Source: Olivibacter sitiensis DSM 17696
GTDB taxonomy: Bacteria; Bacteroidota; Bacteroidia; Sphingobacteriales; Sphingobacteriaceae
Length of the DNA stretch: 64,000 bases
NCBI RefSeq assembly: GCF_000427965.1
Contig: NZ_ATZA01000019.1
Location: 20,575 to 84,574, forward strand
Reading direction: 5' to 3'
This document shows, piece by piece, positions 17,609-26,958 of the stretch. Position 1 is the stretch's first letter, and every line of letters begins with the position of its first letter. The notes beneath the pieces are model-generated. The model made no database searches. It saw nothing but the letters and a program-made list of their open reading frames with translations, and was not told where the DNA came from. The position numbers and the translations under genes were made by a program.

Positions 17609-18973
17609 TTATGCAACCGGAAGTGTAATTGTGAATTGGGCGTACTCCCTTGCCTTCGTATCTACCTTTAGCTCCCCCTGATGCCCATTGGTAATAATGT
17701 CGTAGCTCAAGGACAGTCCCAAGCCGGTACCCTGCCCGGTAGGTTTGGTGGTAAAAAAGGGCTGATAAATCTTTTCCAAAATATCACTTGGTATACCCAA
17801 CCCATTGTCCCATACCGTAACGACTACCTTTTCATTGCCATACAAGTCAAATTCTTTTCTTGTCCTAGCCTCCACTTTAGGCATATAGTCGGCCATAGGG
17901 CTATTTTTCTTTTTCTCTGATACACTGTAAAAGGCATTGTTAAAAAGATTGAGAAGTACCCGACCAAGATCTTGAGGTACGGCCTTCACCTGTTTCAGAT
18001 TGGGGTCAAAGTCCGTTATCATCTGTGCATTAAAGCTTTTGTCCTTAGCCCGGAGCCCATGGTAACTCAAGCGCAGGTATTCATCGATCAAGGCGTTCAA
18101 ATCTATTTCTTCCTTTACGCCGGTAGTAGTCCTAGAATGTTGGAGCATTCCCTTTACAATGGAATCGGCACGTTTGCCGTGGTAGGTAATCTTCTCCAGA
18201 TTTTGCGATAGATCGTCCATAAGGTCGCCTATATCCTCACTTTCTTGCCATACTCCTTTATCCTTTAAGGTATCCCGCAGTTCATCCAATAGCTCTACAC
18301 TCACCTCTGAGAAGTTGTTCACAAAATTGAGCGGATTTTGTATCTCATGGGCAATGCCCGCCGTCAATTCACCCAGCGAAGCCATTTTTTCGGATTGAAT
18401 GAGCTGTGTTTGTGCGTTCTTCAACTCGGTGAGGGTCTTTTCCAGTGCTTTATTCTGTTTCACCAATTGGGCCGTTCTCTCCGTTACCTGCTGTTCCAGT
18501 TCCAACTTGGCCTGAGACATCACTTTGTTCTCGGCCAAGCGCATTTGGCGTTCTTTCTCCAGCGCTTTTTGCTGCCTATTGGTAAATATCCACATGCAAA
18601 AAAACCAGATGACGGCAAGGATAGTTAGATTTTCAAGAAAATCGTCGTACTTGGCGTAAAAACCTGGGGCGAGAAGCTCTATAAACCAATCTGCGATGGA
18701 GATAAACAACAACGGTAGGACGGCATAAATCAAAAACCTCACTCGCTTGAAAAAATCTTCTTTATAAATAAGATAGCAAAGCCATCCCAGCAATATACAT
18801 GAGCCCAAGAAAAACAGGTTTTGCAGAGACGAATATACCAAACCGCCTATGAGCAGACCGATAAAAGTCAACATCAACAATTTCAACTGCTTAGCCCACT
18901 CGCCATTCTCCGAGTGCTTGGCAATTCTTTGCAAAAAAGCGACGAAAATAATCCCTATGATAGGTTCGAGCAT
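17609..18973 (-). CDS. Membrane-bound sensor histidine kinase
   Basis: A 454-residue kinase. The N-terminus has four to five membrane helices (about 1-130) with little periplasmic sequence, so it may sense a membrane or internal signal. A coiled coil (about 132-190, rich in KALEKER and LEQQVTERTAQL) leads to the HisKA domain with His209 in GIAHEIQNPLNF. The ATP-binding domain shows NLFNNAFYSV, VWDNGLGIP and the TGLGLSLSYDI G2 box. It is the first gene of an operon with two receivers, one attached to a cyclase. Confidence 0.93.
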   Translation of the reverse strand: MLEPIIGIIFVAFLQRIAKHSENGEWAKQLKLLMLTFIGLLIGGLVYSSLQNLFFLGSCILLGWLCYLIYKEDFFKRVRFLIYAVLPLLFISIADWFIELLAPGFYAKYDDFLENLTILAVIWFFCMWIFTNRQQKALEKERQMRLAENKVMSQAKLELEQQVTERTAQLVKQNKALEKTLTELKNAQTQLIQSEKMASLGELTAGIAHEIQNPLNFVNNFSEVSVELLDELRDTLKDKGVWQESEDIGDLMDDLSQNLEKITYHGKRADSIVKGMLQHSRTTTGVKEEIDLNALIDEYLRLSYHGLRAKDKSFNAQMITDFDPNLKQVKAVPQDLGRVLLNLFNNAFYSVSEKKKNSPMADYMPKVEARTRKEFDLYGNEKVVVTVWDNGLGIPSDILEKIYQPFFTTKPTGQGTGLGLSLSYDIITNGHQGELKVDTKAREYAQFTITLPVA

Positions 18974-19182
18974 GATGGCGTATAAAATATCGTATTATTT
19001 TGTCGCTAAGTTAGCATTTCTTCATCAGTATGAAAATTCTCCCAAAGGAAAACTATAGGGCGTCAAATCAACAATATAGTCTGGATTAATATTTTTTGTC
19101 ACAGCAACAACAAAACATTTCAAAAAAAAACACGTTATTATTTTCAAATCAACACGGTTACATCTAACGAATTGAATATCCA

Positions 19183-20310
19183 ATGAAATTTATTAGTCGT
19201 TCGTTCTTGTCCATTTGCTTCCTTTTCCTTTTTCAGTTTAAGCCGTATGCACAAGACCTCTCCTTTCCGGTTCAACAACAGATCAACGAGTTGAGCAAAT
19301 TTGCCAATAGCTATCTCGACGCTTATAGCCGTGACTTTTCGTCCAACTTCGGCTATTCCCTAAACCAGGGTTGGGGATACGGCAAGCAACCGGGAAAACT
19401 GGGAAGTATTTCGCTATCGTTAATCACCTCTTCAGCATTTATCCCCAAGGGCGAGCACTACATGAATACCTCTGAACTATACAAACCCACTTTCATCACC
19501 ACGTCTCCCACTGCCTCCACGCTCTTTTCAAAAAATGTGGATAGCTGGATGCGCTACTACGTGCTTAATCCAGAAACCGGCGAGCGATTGACCGACCCCA
19601 GAAATGGCGATGAGATCTCGGGCCAGTTCGATCTCTTGGATGGGCTAGGCATTGAGAGGGGCTACACACCTTATGCTTTGCCGCAACTAAATGTAGGCAT
19701 TGGCCTGGGCACGGAAGTATCCGTAAGGGCATTGCCTATACACCTGCAAGCGAATGATGGGGATGACGTACGCCTTTTTGCCTTTGGCATGGGAATAAGG
19801 CACGATCTCAGCCAGCACTTGGCCTTGCTCCGCCTGAGTCCCATTAAATGGAATATTTTGCTTTCGTACACCAAACAAAGTACAAAATACAAACCATCTC
19901 TCGGACATGACTTCCTGAACACCAATAATGAATATTTTACCAGTCGCAGCAGTGGCCTGGAAGCACAGTATGCGACCAATTCCTATCAAGCGGTACTTAC
20001 AGGCTTATACAAGGCTCCTAAATTCATTAGCCTATCTGCTCAATTAGGCATTATACGTCAAACAGGCATATTAAAAGGGCTTGGACATTGGTCTTTCCAG
20101 TTCGACCCAGAACTTGTGGATGTAGACCAGTTCTATGTGGAGGTAAACGATCCCATACACATAAGCCACGGCAAAACCGTACCCTTAATAGGTGCATCTA
20201 TGCTTTTGGGGCAAGGCTTTTTCCAGACAGAACTGCAGTACGCCTATGCCAACGTGCACCTCATGTCCCTAGCCTTCAGATTTAATCTATTCAATGGAGT
20301 GGGTCTGTGA
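19183..20310 (+). CDS. DUF6588 family outer-membrane protein
   Basis: A 375-residue exported protein with a signal peptide (about 1-24, ending YAQDL). The start of the mature part, with NSYLDAYSRDFSSNFGYSLNQGW, and the later LPQLNVGIGLGTEVSVR and GMGIRHDLSQHLAL fit the DUF6588 family, a predicted beta-barrel. Alternating strands run to a C-terminal aromatic strand. Function unknown. Its last 24 nt overlap the 3' end of the opposing ABC exporter gene. Confidence 0.8.
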   Translation: MKFISRSFLSICFLFLFQFKPYAQDLSFPVQQQINELSKFANSYLDAYSRDFSSNFGYSLNQGWGYGKQPGKLGSISLSLITSSAFIPKGEHYMNTSELYKPTFITTSPTASTLFSKNVDSWMRYYVLNPETGERLTDPRNGDEISGQFDLLDGLGIERGYTPYALPQLNVGIGLGTEVSVRALPIHLQANDGDDVRLFAFGMGIRHDLSQHLALLRLSPIKWNILLSYTKQSTKYKPSLGHDFLNTNNEYFTSRSSGLEAQYATNSYQAVLTGLYKAPKFISLSAQLGIIRQTGILKGLGHWSFQFDPELVDVDQFYVEVNDPIHISHGKTVPLIGASMLLGQGFFQTELQYAYANVHLMSLAFRFNLFNGVGL

Positions 20311-22065
20311 TAGGCTTTCTCCGATTTGCTGCCGCCACATGGCAAAGTACAGTCCTTTGAGGGCCAACAGATCGGCATGGGTACCCCATTCCACTATTCT
20401 TCCTTTCTCCAGGACAATAATGCGATCGGCATGCATCACCGTGGAAAGCCTGTGGGCAATCATGATGGTAAGATGCTGGCGTTTTTCCGTGATGTTTCTT
20501 ATCGTAGCGGAAATTTCCTCTTCCGTAATGGAATCGAGCGCGGAAGTTGCCTCATCAAAAATAAGGAGATGAGGATTGCGCAACAATGCCCTGGCGATAG
20601 ACAGGCGTTGACGCTCGCCTCCCGAAAGCTTGAGCCCGCCCTCGCCTATTACCGTTTCCAACCCGTTCTCCGCCCTATCCAAAATGCTCTGCCCAGCCGC
20701 CTTATGAATGACATCCGCTATCAGTTCATCACTGGCACTTGGATTGACAAAGAGCATATTTTCCCGGATAGTACCCGAGAAAAGCTGGGTATCCTGTGTT
20801 ACCATACCAATTTGCGAACGCAAGGCATCAAAATCCACCTCCGCTGCCGATATGCCATTGTATAAAATATCTCCGCTGCTAGGCTTGTACAGACCAACCA
20901 ACAACTTCACCAAAGTAGTTTTCCCGGAACCCGACGGCCCAACAAAGGCGATGCTCTCTCCCCTACTAAGCGAAAAGCTAATGCCTTGCAACGCTGGGCG
21001 GTGAGCTGTGGAATGCTGAAAAACGACCTGCTCAAATTGCAACTTATCTATTCGGCTTATGACGGCAGGATTAAGCGGTCTGTGCTCTACGGGCTTGGAA
21101 AAAAGTTCCTGCAGATTGTTCAGAGAGGCCTCGGCCTCTCGATAGGACATGATGATATTGCCCAACTCCTGTAGCGGTCCAAAGATAAAGAAGCTATAAA
21201 ACTGCATCATCATCATTTGGCCTACGGTAATCTTATCCCGAAACACAAAAAACAAAAGGGCAAACATGATGCACTGCTGCAAGAAGTTAACAAAGGTGCC
21301 CTGAATAAAGCTCACCGTCCGTATGCTCTTCACCTTGCGCAGCTCCAATTGTAAGATCTTCATGGTAGTATCGTTCAAACGTCCGATCTCTTGCTGCGTT
21401 AGGCCAAGACTTTTCACCAGTTCGATATTGCGGAGCGATTCCGTGGTAGATCCTGCAAGCACATTGGTCTCCTTCACGATATTCTTTTGTATGACCTTTA
21501 CCCTTCTGCTCAGAATACTGGTCAGTAGGCTGAGTACAATGGCGCCAACAAGATAAATAAGCGGCAATAAAGGGCTCAACTTAAAAGCCACTATCGTCAC
21601 GAATACCAAGCCTACAATAGTAGTAAACAGCACGTTGATAAAACTGGAAATAAACTTTTCGCAATCAGCGCGCACCTTGGTCAAAACGGACAAGGTTTCG
21701 CCACTCCGTTGATCCTCAAAATCCTGATAAGGAAGTCGTAAAGCATGTTTCAATCCATCGGTATATAATGACGCCCCGAAACGCTGGATGATAACATTGA
21801 CCAAATAATCCTGAAAAGCCTTGGCTATACGTGAAACCATAGCAGCCCCAATAATCATGAGCAAGCCAATGGTAATACCCCTGAAAAACTCATCATCTGC
21901 ACCGCGAAGTCGAAAAGAGGCGGCCTTATTGGCAAAGGGGTCTATCAATACGTTTCCTAAAATATAGGGATTGAGCAAGGAGAAAATCTGATTAATGGCC
22001 GCACAAAACAAAGCTAGCACAATCAGCCATTTATATGTTGTAAGATACCTTAATAAAAGCTTCAT
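20287..22065 (-). CDS. ABC exporter, fused membrane and ATPase domains
   Basis: A 592-residue half-transporter. Six transmembrane helices occupy about 1-320 (ABC membrane type 1). The ATPase domain (about 345-590) has Walker A GPSGSGKTTLVKLL, a Q-loop at GMVTQDTQLFSG, the LSGGERQRLSIARAL signature, Walker B LLIFDEATSALD and the switch His in AHRLSTV. It works as a homodimer or with a partner; the family exports lipids, drugs or peptides. A TATATTTG -7 element lies at 22169-22162 on its strand, and a candidate small RNA is encoded further upstream. Confidence 0.92.
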   Translation of the reverse strand: MKLLLRYLTTYKWLIVLALFCAAINQIFSLLNPYILGNVLIDPFANKAASFRLRGADDEFFRGITIGLLMIIGAAMVSRIAKAFQDYLVNVIIQRFGASLYTDGLKHALRLPYQDFEDQRSGETLSVLTKVRADCEKFISSFINVLFTTIVGLVFVTIVAFKLSPLLPLIYLVGAIVLSLLTSILSRRVKVIQKNIVKETNVLAGSTTESLRNIELVKSLGLTQQEIGRLNDTTMKILQLELRKVKSIRTVSFIQGTFVNFLQQCIMFALLFFVFRDKITVGQMMMMQFYSFFIFGPLQELGNIIMSYREAEASLNNLQELFSKPVEHRPLNPAVISRIDKLQFEQVVFQHSTAHRPALQGISFSLSRGESIAFVGPSGSGKTTLVKLLVGLYKPSSGDILYNGISAAEVDFDALRSQIGMVTQDTQLFSGTIRENMLFVNPSASDELIADVIHKAAGQSILDRAENGLETVIGEGGLKLSGGERQRLSIARALLRNPHLLIFDEATSALDSITEEEISATIRNITEKRQHLTIMIAHRLSTVMHADRIIVLEKGRIVEWGTHADLLALKGLYFAMWRQQIGESLSQTHSIE

Positions 22066-22220
22066 TGTTATTTGGATACTTTTGTTTGATAATAGTTACA
22101 CCGTTTCATGCAATTTCCGATTAAGAAAGCTACATCGCATCGAATGTATACATTCAACGGGCAAATATATACTATGAATTAACAGCCGGATGTCAATTTC
22201 TAAAAGAAGGATATTCTCTT

Positions 22221-22288
22221 AAAAAAATAAGGCCTTCAACCGGGGAGATTGAAGACCTTAACTAACCAATTATAAACCTAAATTATGA
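22221..22288 (-). ncRNA. Candidate small RNA ending in a CCCC-loop terminator
   Basis: A predicted transcript of about 68 nt. A full Bacteroidota promoter (22324-22294) would start it near 22288. It contains a TTTAGGTTTA segment followed by TTGGTTAG, then an 11-bp stem (22259-22249 with 22239-22229, one G-U pair) around the loop TCTCCCCGG, then seven U. No gene lies upstream on this strand for the terminator to serve. On the plus strand the stem would have a mismatch and no T-run, which fixes the orientation. An alternative is a 5' attenuator for the ABC exporter, which starts 156 bp downstream. Architecture is shared with 39278-39338. Confidence 0.55.
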
Positions 22289-22293
22289 TGACA

Positions 22294-22324
22294 CAAAGAT
22301 AGTGTACAAAATACACTATTCAAA
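22294..22324 (-). promoter_or_regulatory. Promoter of the candidate small RNA
   Basis: On the minus strand TTTG (22324-22321), then exactly 19 bp, then TATCTTTG (22301-22294): a full match to the Bacteroidota promoter consensus. An 8-bp perfect inverted repeat with a 5-bp spacer (22299-22306 and 22312-22319) overlaps the -7 element and could be an operator. Confidence 0.65.
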
Positions 22325-22483
22325 ATATTTTTACGAAAAATTTGTCAACAGAAAGTCAATAAAACCAAGGTTGGCTAAATAACATCACAGCGGAGGAAAT
22401 TGCTAATTCTATGTCCCTCATGTTCATCAAACAAAAGGGCTTCCAGCATTGTTCCCTATCGAGAAACCAACTAATTTCATCAT

Positions 22484-23194
22484 ATGACAAAGCCCTTATC
22501 ATGGTTCATTTTTCTGCTATTGCAATGCATGGTTTACTCGGGTGTAGCCCAAGAAGTTCATCTTATTCCGCAAATCGGTGTCAACCTAGGCACCTATAAC
22601 TTCGACAAGACACTGAACAACACCTCCCAGCAACGCCTTGCTCCCGGACTGACGGCCGGGGTGGGATTTAATATCGCATTCAGCTCATCTAGGGATTTCA
22701 TTCTACAACCCGAGATCAACTATAGCATGCGCAATTCCATTACGGACTTTATCTCCACTGGCCAAACCACAGACCCAGCTACCACCATCAGACAAAAGAC
22801 ACAATTACACTATATCGACATTCCGCTCTTGGCCCGCTTTGATTTTGGTGTAAGTACAAGATACTATATCAATGTCGGTCCGTCCATATCCTATGCCTTT
22901 GCAGGAAGGGAGTCTTATGAAAGCAGTACGATAGCCAATTTTGACAACATCAGCCGAAAGGCCGATTTCAATGAAAAATTCAATAGAATTGATTGGGGAG
23001 TATGGCTGGGTGGTGGTGTGGAAATACCTGTCAACGATTCCTTTTTACTACTGGATGGGCGCTATGGGATTGGCATGAGAGACTTATACAAGAACATGTC
23101 CATTCCCGGTGCCGGCAGTGAAGAAACGGCGATAGGGAATGACGGACGTAGCCGTTTGTTTCACATCACAGTAGGATATGCGCTTCCTTTGTAA
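22484..23194 (+). CDS. Porin-like outer-membrane beta-barrel protein
   Basis: A 236-residue protein with a signal peptide (about 1-23, ending GVAQE) and the PorT/outer-membrane beta-barrel domain: LIPQIGVNLGTYNF, FILQPEINYSMR, YIDIPLLARFDFG and YYINVGPSISYAF are successive predicted strands, ending in the aromatic strand HITVGYALPL. These small barrels sit in the outer membrane of Bacteroidota; specific roles are mostly unknown. Confidence 0.85.
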   Translation: MTKPLSWFIFLLLQCMVYSGVAQEVHLIPQIGVNLGTYNFDKTLNNTSQQRLAPGLTAGVGFNIAFSSSRDFILQPEINYSMRNSITDFISTGQTTDPATTIRQKTQLHYIDIPLLARFDFGVSTRYYINVGPSISYAFAGRESYESSTIANFDNISRKADFNEKFNRIDWGVWLGGGVEIPVNDSFLLLDGRYGIGMRDLYKNMSIPGAGSEETAIGNDGRSRLFHITVGYALPL

Positions 23195-23359
23195 GCGGAA
23201 AAACCCATCATTATGCGCCCATTTCCCCGTGAACTAAATTTACGCAAACGGTTGCGCCAAATTACGCAACCGTTTGCGTTGTCAAAATGGCGTTGCAAGC
23301 CTTTGCAGTATGCCTCCGAAACCTTACCTTAGGCTTCGAATTTAATCAATCATTGACGT

Positions 23360-24706
23360 ATGGATAGAAGATCTTTTCTCAAGACGGGGTCTATTGCCGC
23401 AGCAGGTATCGGTCTTGCTTCGAACAATTTATTTGCACAGGACAAGAAGATCCGTTTGGGATTTATAGGTGTTGGCCTTCGTGGTCGCAATCACGTGAAC
23501 CTAGCCCTTAGGCGTGACGACGTGGAAGTAGTAGCCATTTGCGACACACAGGAAGAACCATTGGCAAGCTGCAGAAAACAATTTCAGAAGGCTGACAAAG
23601 CACTACCAAAGGAATATACTGGCGGATTGGATGCTTATAAAAAAATGATCGACAAGGAAAAGCTAGATGCCGTCATCATTGCGACCCCTTGGCAATTTCA
23701 CAAACAACAGTCCATAGATGCCATGAAAGCAGGGCTATACGTGGGCTGCGAGGTAATTGCAGGGGCTACAGTGGAAGATCACTGGGAAATAGTCAAAACC
23801 TCTGAAAAAACGAAGATGCCCTATATGACATTGGAAAACGTTATCTACAGACGTGATGTAATGGCTATTCTACATATGATACGTCAAAAGCTATTTGGCG
23901 AATTGGTGCATTTCGAAGGCGGCTATCAACATGACCTGCGCGAGGTGTTATTCAATGATGGAAAGCAACCTTATGGCGGCGGCTATGAATATGGTCCCGA
24001 AAAGTCCATGAGCGAAGCACAATGGCGTACGCAGTTCAACATAGACCAAGATGGTGACTTATATCCTACACATGGCATTGGCCCCATTATGAAATGGGCG
24101 GACATCAACCACGGCAATCGCTTCACCAACCTGGTAGCATTTTCCAGCAAGGCACGGGGTTTGGCAGATTATATCGAAAAAAATGCCCCCGGACACCCTA
24201 ATGCCAAGATCAATTATAAAAATGGCGATGTCACAACTACCTTAATGAACACCAGTAACGGGGAGACTGTGCTGTTATCTCATGACGTGCACTTGCCCCG
24301 TCCCTACTCGCTCGGATTCCGCGTGCAGGGTACCGATGGCATATGGATGGATGTGAACAATGGCATTTACATAGAAGGGCAGGCAGCCAAAGGTCATGCC
24401 TGGGATCGGGCAGACGAATGGTTGAAGAAATACGACCATCCACTGTGGGCGAAGTACGCCAGCGATGCCGCAGGTGCAGGCCATGGCGGCATGGATTGGT
24501 ACGTTTTCAATGCCTTTATCATAGCCGTGCGCGATAAAAAGCAACCCCCCATTGATGTGTACGATTCGGTCACGATGAGTGTCATCACACCGCTTTCCAC
24601 GCAGTCACTGGCAGAAGGCAACAAATCGTTGGAATTTCCGGATTTCACGGAAGGGAAATGGAAAACCAGAAAAAGCACATTTGCACTAGACGACAGCGGA
24701 TATTAG
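23360..24706 (+). CDS. Gfo/Idh/MocA oxidoreductase, GH109-like, Tat-exported
   Basis: A 448-residue NAD-dependent enzyme. MDRRSFLKTG with a hydrophobic stretch is a Tat signal. The Rossmann motif is LGFIGVGLRGRNH, and the dinucleotide-binding region continues with IATPWQFHKQQS. Instead of the usual EKP, it has GCEVIAGATVEDHWE, followed by TLENVIYRRDVMAILHMIRQ and GGYQHDLREV. These are hallmarks of the GH109 alpha-N-acetylgalactosaminidase branch, which uses NAD+ in glycoside hydrolysis. Role in amino-sugar glycan breakdown is inferred. A strong palindromic terminator follows. Confidence 0.88.
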   Translation: MDRRSFLKTGSIAAAGIGLASNNLFAQDKKIRLGFIGVGLRGRNHVNLALRRDDVEVVAICDTQEEPLASCRKQFQKADKALPKEYTGGLDAYKKMIDKEKLDAVIIATPWQFHKQQSIDAMKAGLYVGCEVIAGATVEDHWEIVKTSEKTKMPYMTLENVIYRRDVMAILHMIRQKLFGELVHFEGGYQHDLREVLFNDGKQPYGGGYEYGPEKSMSEAQWRTQFNIDQDGDLYPTHGIGPIMKWADINHGNRFTNLVAFSSKARGLADYIEKNAPGHPNAKINYKNGDVTTTLMNTSNGETVLLSHDVHLPRPYSLGFRVQGTDGIWMDVNNGIYIEGQAAKGHAWDRADEWLKKYDHPLWAKYASDAAGAGHGGMDWYVFNAFIIAVRDKKQPPIDVYDSVTMSVITPLSTQSLAEGNKSLEFPDFTEGKWKTRKSTFALDDSGY

Positions 24707-24773
24707 GTTTTAGGTGTGCACTGAACCATGCAATGACATAAGTACAGGACAAAATTTATTGTTCTAAAAACGC

Positions 24774-24978
24774 GTCATTGCGAAGAAGAATGATGAAGCC
24801 TGACTGCAGTCAGGCTCCATTTTTGTTTGTCAGATTGCCACGTCGTACCTCCTCGCAATGACACCGGCACGACCGTCACTGCGAGGAACGAAGCAGTCCC
24901 GCACAGGCGGATCGTCGTTGCAAACGGGATTGCTTCACTCCCGGCACCATCCGCCCCTTCCGCTCGCAATGACAAACA
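24774..24978. repeat. Cluster of interspersed GTCATTGCGAGGAACGAAG-type repeats
   Basis: Four copies of one degenerate unit lie in alternating orientation: forward at about 24774-24800, reverse at about 24832-24862, forward at about 24874-24902, and reverse at about 24927-24972. The unit resembles GTCATTGCGAGGAACGAAG. The same kind of repeat is scattered between genes in many bacterial genomes. The paired arrangement could fold into long hairpins. No open frame here looks genuine. Confidence 0.75.
24797..24826 (+). terminator. Palindromic terminator after the GH109-like gene
   Basis: A perfect 20-bp palindrome (24797-24816, centre TGCA) is followed by CCATTTTTGTTT. It lies inside the repeat cluster, 90 bp after the stop codon, and could end the oxidoreductase transcript. 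Confidence 0.6.
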
Positions 24979-25028
24979 AGCAAAAAGATTTTCGCCCTAT
25001 ACAGATACATTAAAACATTATCTTATTG

Positions 25029-26765
25029 TCAAAGCACTTCTTTCAAGTGCTTATAGTTACTCTTCACCGTATCCAGCACTTCGTCCATTCTGCCATTCAG
25101 TATAAGCTTGCCCATGGTGATGGCATAACCTTTCATCTGCGAAAATTCGATTTTTGGCGGCATGGCCAGAGAGTTGGGATTCGTCTTGGCATGTACCAGA
25201 ATAGGCCCATCATGAGACAAAGCTTCGGCAATGGCACTTTCCACATTATCGGGATCGTCCACGCATATCCCCTTCATGCCCATAGCAAGCGCCACGGTAG
25301 CAAAGTCGGGGTTATACATATCCGTTTCGTTGTCTGGCAATCCGGCTACTTCCATTTCCAGCTTCACCATGCCCAAGGAGCGATTATCAAACACAATAAT
25401 CTTGATAGGCAGGTTATATTGAACGATAGTAGCCAAATCGCCCATCAACATGGACAGTCCACCATCGCCACAAAAGGCGATAACCTGCTGGTCGGGACGA
25501 GCCAATGCGGCACCAATGGCCTGTGGCATGGCATTGGCCATAGACCCATGGTTGAACGAACCAAGCATTTCGCGCTTGCCAGTAGCGGTAATAAACCGCG
25601 CTCCCCATACACAGCTCATGCCGGTATCTACCGTAAAAATGGCGTCATCTGCGGCTAACCTGTCAATGGTATGTGCCAAGTATTCTGGTGAGATATTGTT
25701 TTTCTCTCCCCTATCTTTCACATAGGTCAATTGAATTTCTTTCACCTTATCGTACACCTTGAGCTGCGCATCTAGAAAAGCACTATCTTCCTTTTGCTGC
25801 AGCAATGGCAACAGGGCTTTTATCGTTTCCTGCACATCGCCAGCCAAGCCCATGGTCAACTTGGCCCGACGACCCAAGCGCTCAGGCTTTTCATCGATCT
25901 GGATTATGTCGCAATCTTCAGGTATAAAATCCTTATAGGGAAAGTCGGTTCCCAACAGCAGCAGCAAATCGGATTCGTGCATGGCATGATAGGCAGATGG
26001 CAGACCGAGTAGCCCCGTCATTCCCACTTCATTGGGGTTGTCGTGCTGCAAGTACATTTTGCCCCTGAAGGAATAGCCTACCGGCGCCAATATCTTTTTG
26101 GCCAAGGAAATAACCTCCTCATGCGCTCCCTTACAGCCTATGCCACCAAAGATGGTAATGCGCTTATGGCTATTAATAGTATCTGCCAGTTGCTGCAACT
26201 CATCATCCGAAGGTCTCAAAACAGACTGATAACGCATCAAGCTCGTTTCGCTAGTGATTTCTACAGCCTTCTCCATGGCCACATCACCCGGCAAGCCCAG
26301 TACCGCAACCCCTTTTTTGCTATAGGCATGCTGTAAAGCCATTTGCAGCATACGCGGCAATTGTTTGGGGGTGGTGGCGATTTGGTTATAGACACTGCAA
26401 TCGTCAAACAACTTGATGGTATTGGTTTCCTGAAAATAACTGGACCCCATCTCCTCGCTGTGCATCGTAGAGGCAATGGCCAGTACAGGAGCACCTGATC
26501 GATTGGCGTCATACAGGCCATTGATGAGATGCACGTGCCCAGGCCCACTGCTACCGGCACAACAGGCAAGTCCATCTAGTTCGGCTTCGGCCGCGGCCGC
26601 ATAAGCGCCAACTTCCTCATGTCGCACATGGATCCATTTTATCTTACCATTGCGCCGCACGGCGTCATTGAACTCATTGAGGCTATCACCTGTCACAGCA
26701 TAAACCCTTTTAATCCCCGTATCGACTAAGGTTTCTACGATTTGGTCAGCAACTTTCTTTGCCAT
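25029..26765 (-). CDS. poxB: Pyruvate dehydrogenase (quinone), PoxB-type
   Basis: A 578-residue thiamine-diphosphate enzyme that decarboxylates pyruvate to acetate and passes electrons via FAD to quinone. The N-terminal domain holds the activating Glu in HVRHEEVGAYAAAA. The middle domain (about 185-340) has the FAD fold. The C-terminal domain has the ThDP motif GDGGLSMLMGDLATI followed by the IIVFDNRSLG segment. The last 30 residues (KLILNGRMDEVLDTV) resemble the amphipathic membrane-binding tail of E. coli PoxB. It is a single gene with divergent neighbours. Confidence 0.9.
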   Translation of the reverse strand: MAKKVADQIVETLVDTGIKRVYAVTGDSLNEFNDAVRRNGKIKWIHVRHEEVGAYAAAAEAELDGLACCAGSSGPGHVHLINGLYDANRSGAPVLAIASTMHSEEMGSSYFQETNTIKLFDDCSVYNQIATTPKQLPRMLQMALQHAYSKKGVAVLGLPGDVAMEKAVEITSETSLMRYQSVLRPSDDELQQLADTINSHKRITIFGGIGCKGAHEEVISLAKKILAPVGYSFRGKMYLQHDNPNEVGMTGLLGLPSAYHAMHESDLLLLLGTDFPYKDFIPEDCDIIQIDEKPERLGRRAKLTMGLAGDVQETIKALLPLLQQKEDSAFLDAQLKVYDKVKEIQLTYVKDRGEKNNISPEYLAHTIDRLAADDAIFTVDTGMSCVWGARFITATGKREMLGSFNHGSMANAMPQAIGAALARPDQQVIAFCGDGGLSMLMGDLATIVQYNLPIKIIVFDNRSLGMVKLEMEVAGLPDNETDMYNPDFATVALAMGMKGICVDDPDNVESAIAEALSHDGPILVHAKTNPNSLAMPPKIEFSQMKGYAITMGKLILNGRMDEVLDTVKSNYKHLKEVL

Positions 26766-26958
26766 AATAATAAACTGAATTTACAATAATAATGATCGTG
26801 GTCGTCATTGCACATTTGTGCAAATATTTATTACAACAAGACAACGTTCATTTGGTTTTGGTCTGCCGCCAGATTCCCGATCAAAATAGCTGATGTCTGA
26901 TAGCTGATAACTGATTTCCCACATCTTTTCCCTAGTTTTACCCAAAATTTCAGACCAC

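Larger units (their letters stand above)
22066..22483. other. Intergenic region between ABC exporter and porin gene
   Basis: About 418 bp between divergent genes. It holds the exporter's -7 element (22162-22169), a candidate small RNA on the minus strand (22221-22288) with its promoter (22294-22324), and then about 160 bp of AT-rich DNA with no recognised gene. Confidence 0.6.

Noticed and set aside
24774..24978. CRISPR array
   Set aside because: The units alternate in orientation and have unequal spacing and no unique spacers; no cas gene is present.
25026..25658. 210-codon plus-strand open frame inside poxB
   Set aside because: Antisense shadow of a well-supported enzyme gene; His- and Gln-rich translation with no family.
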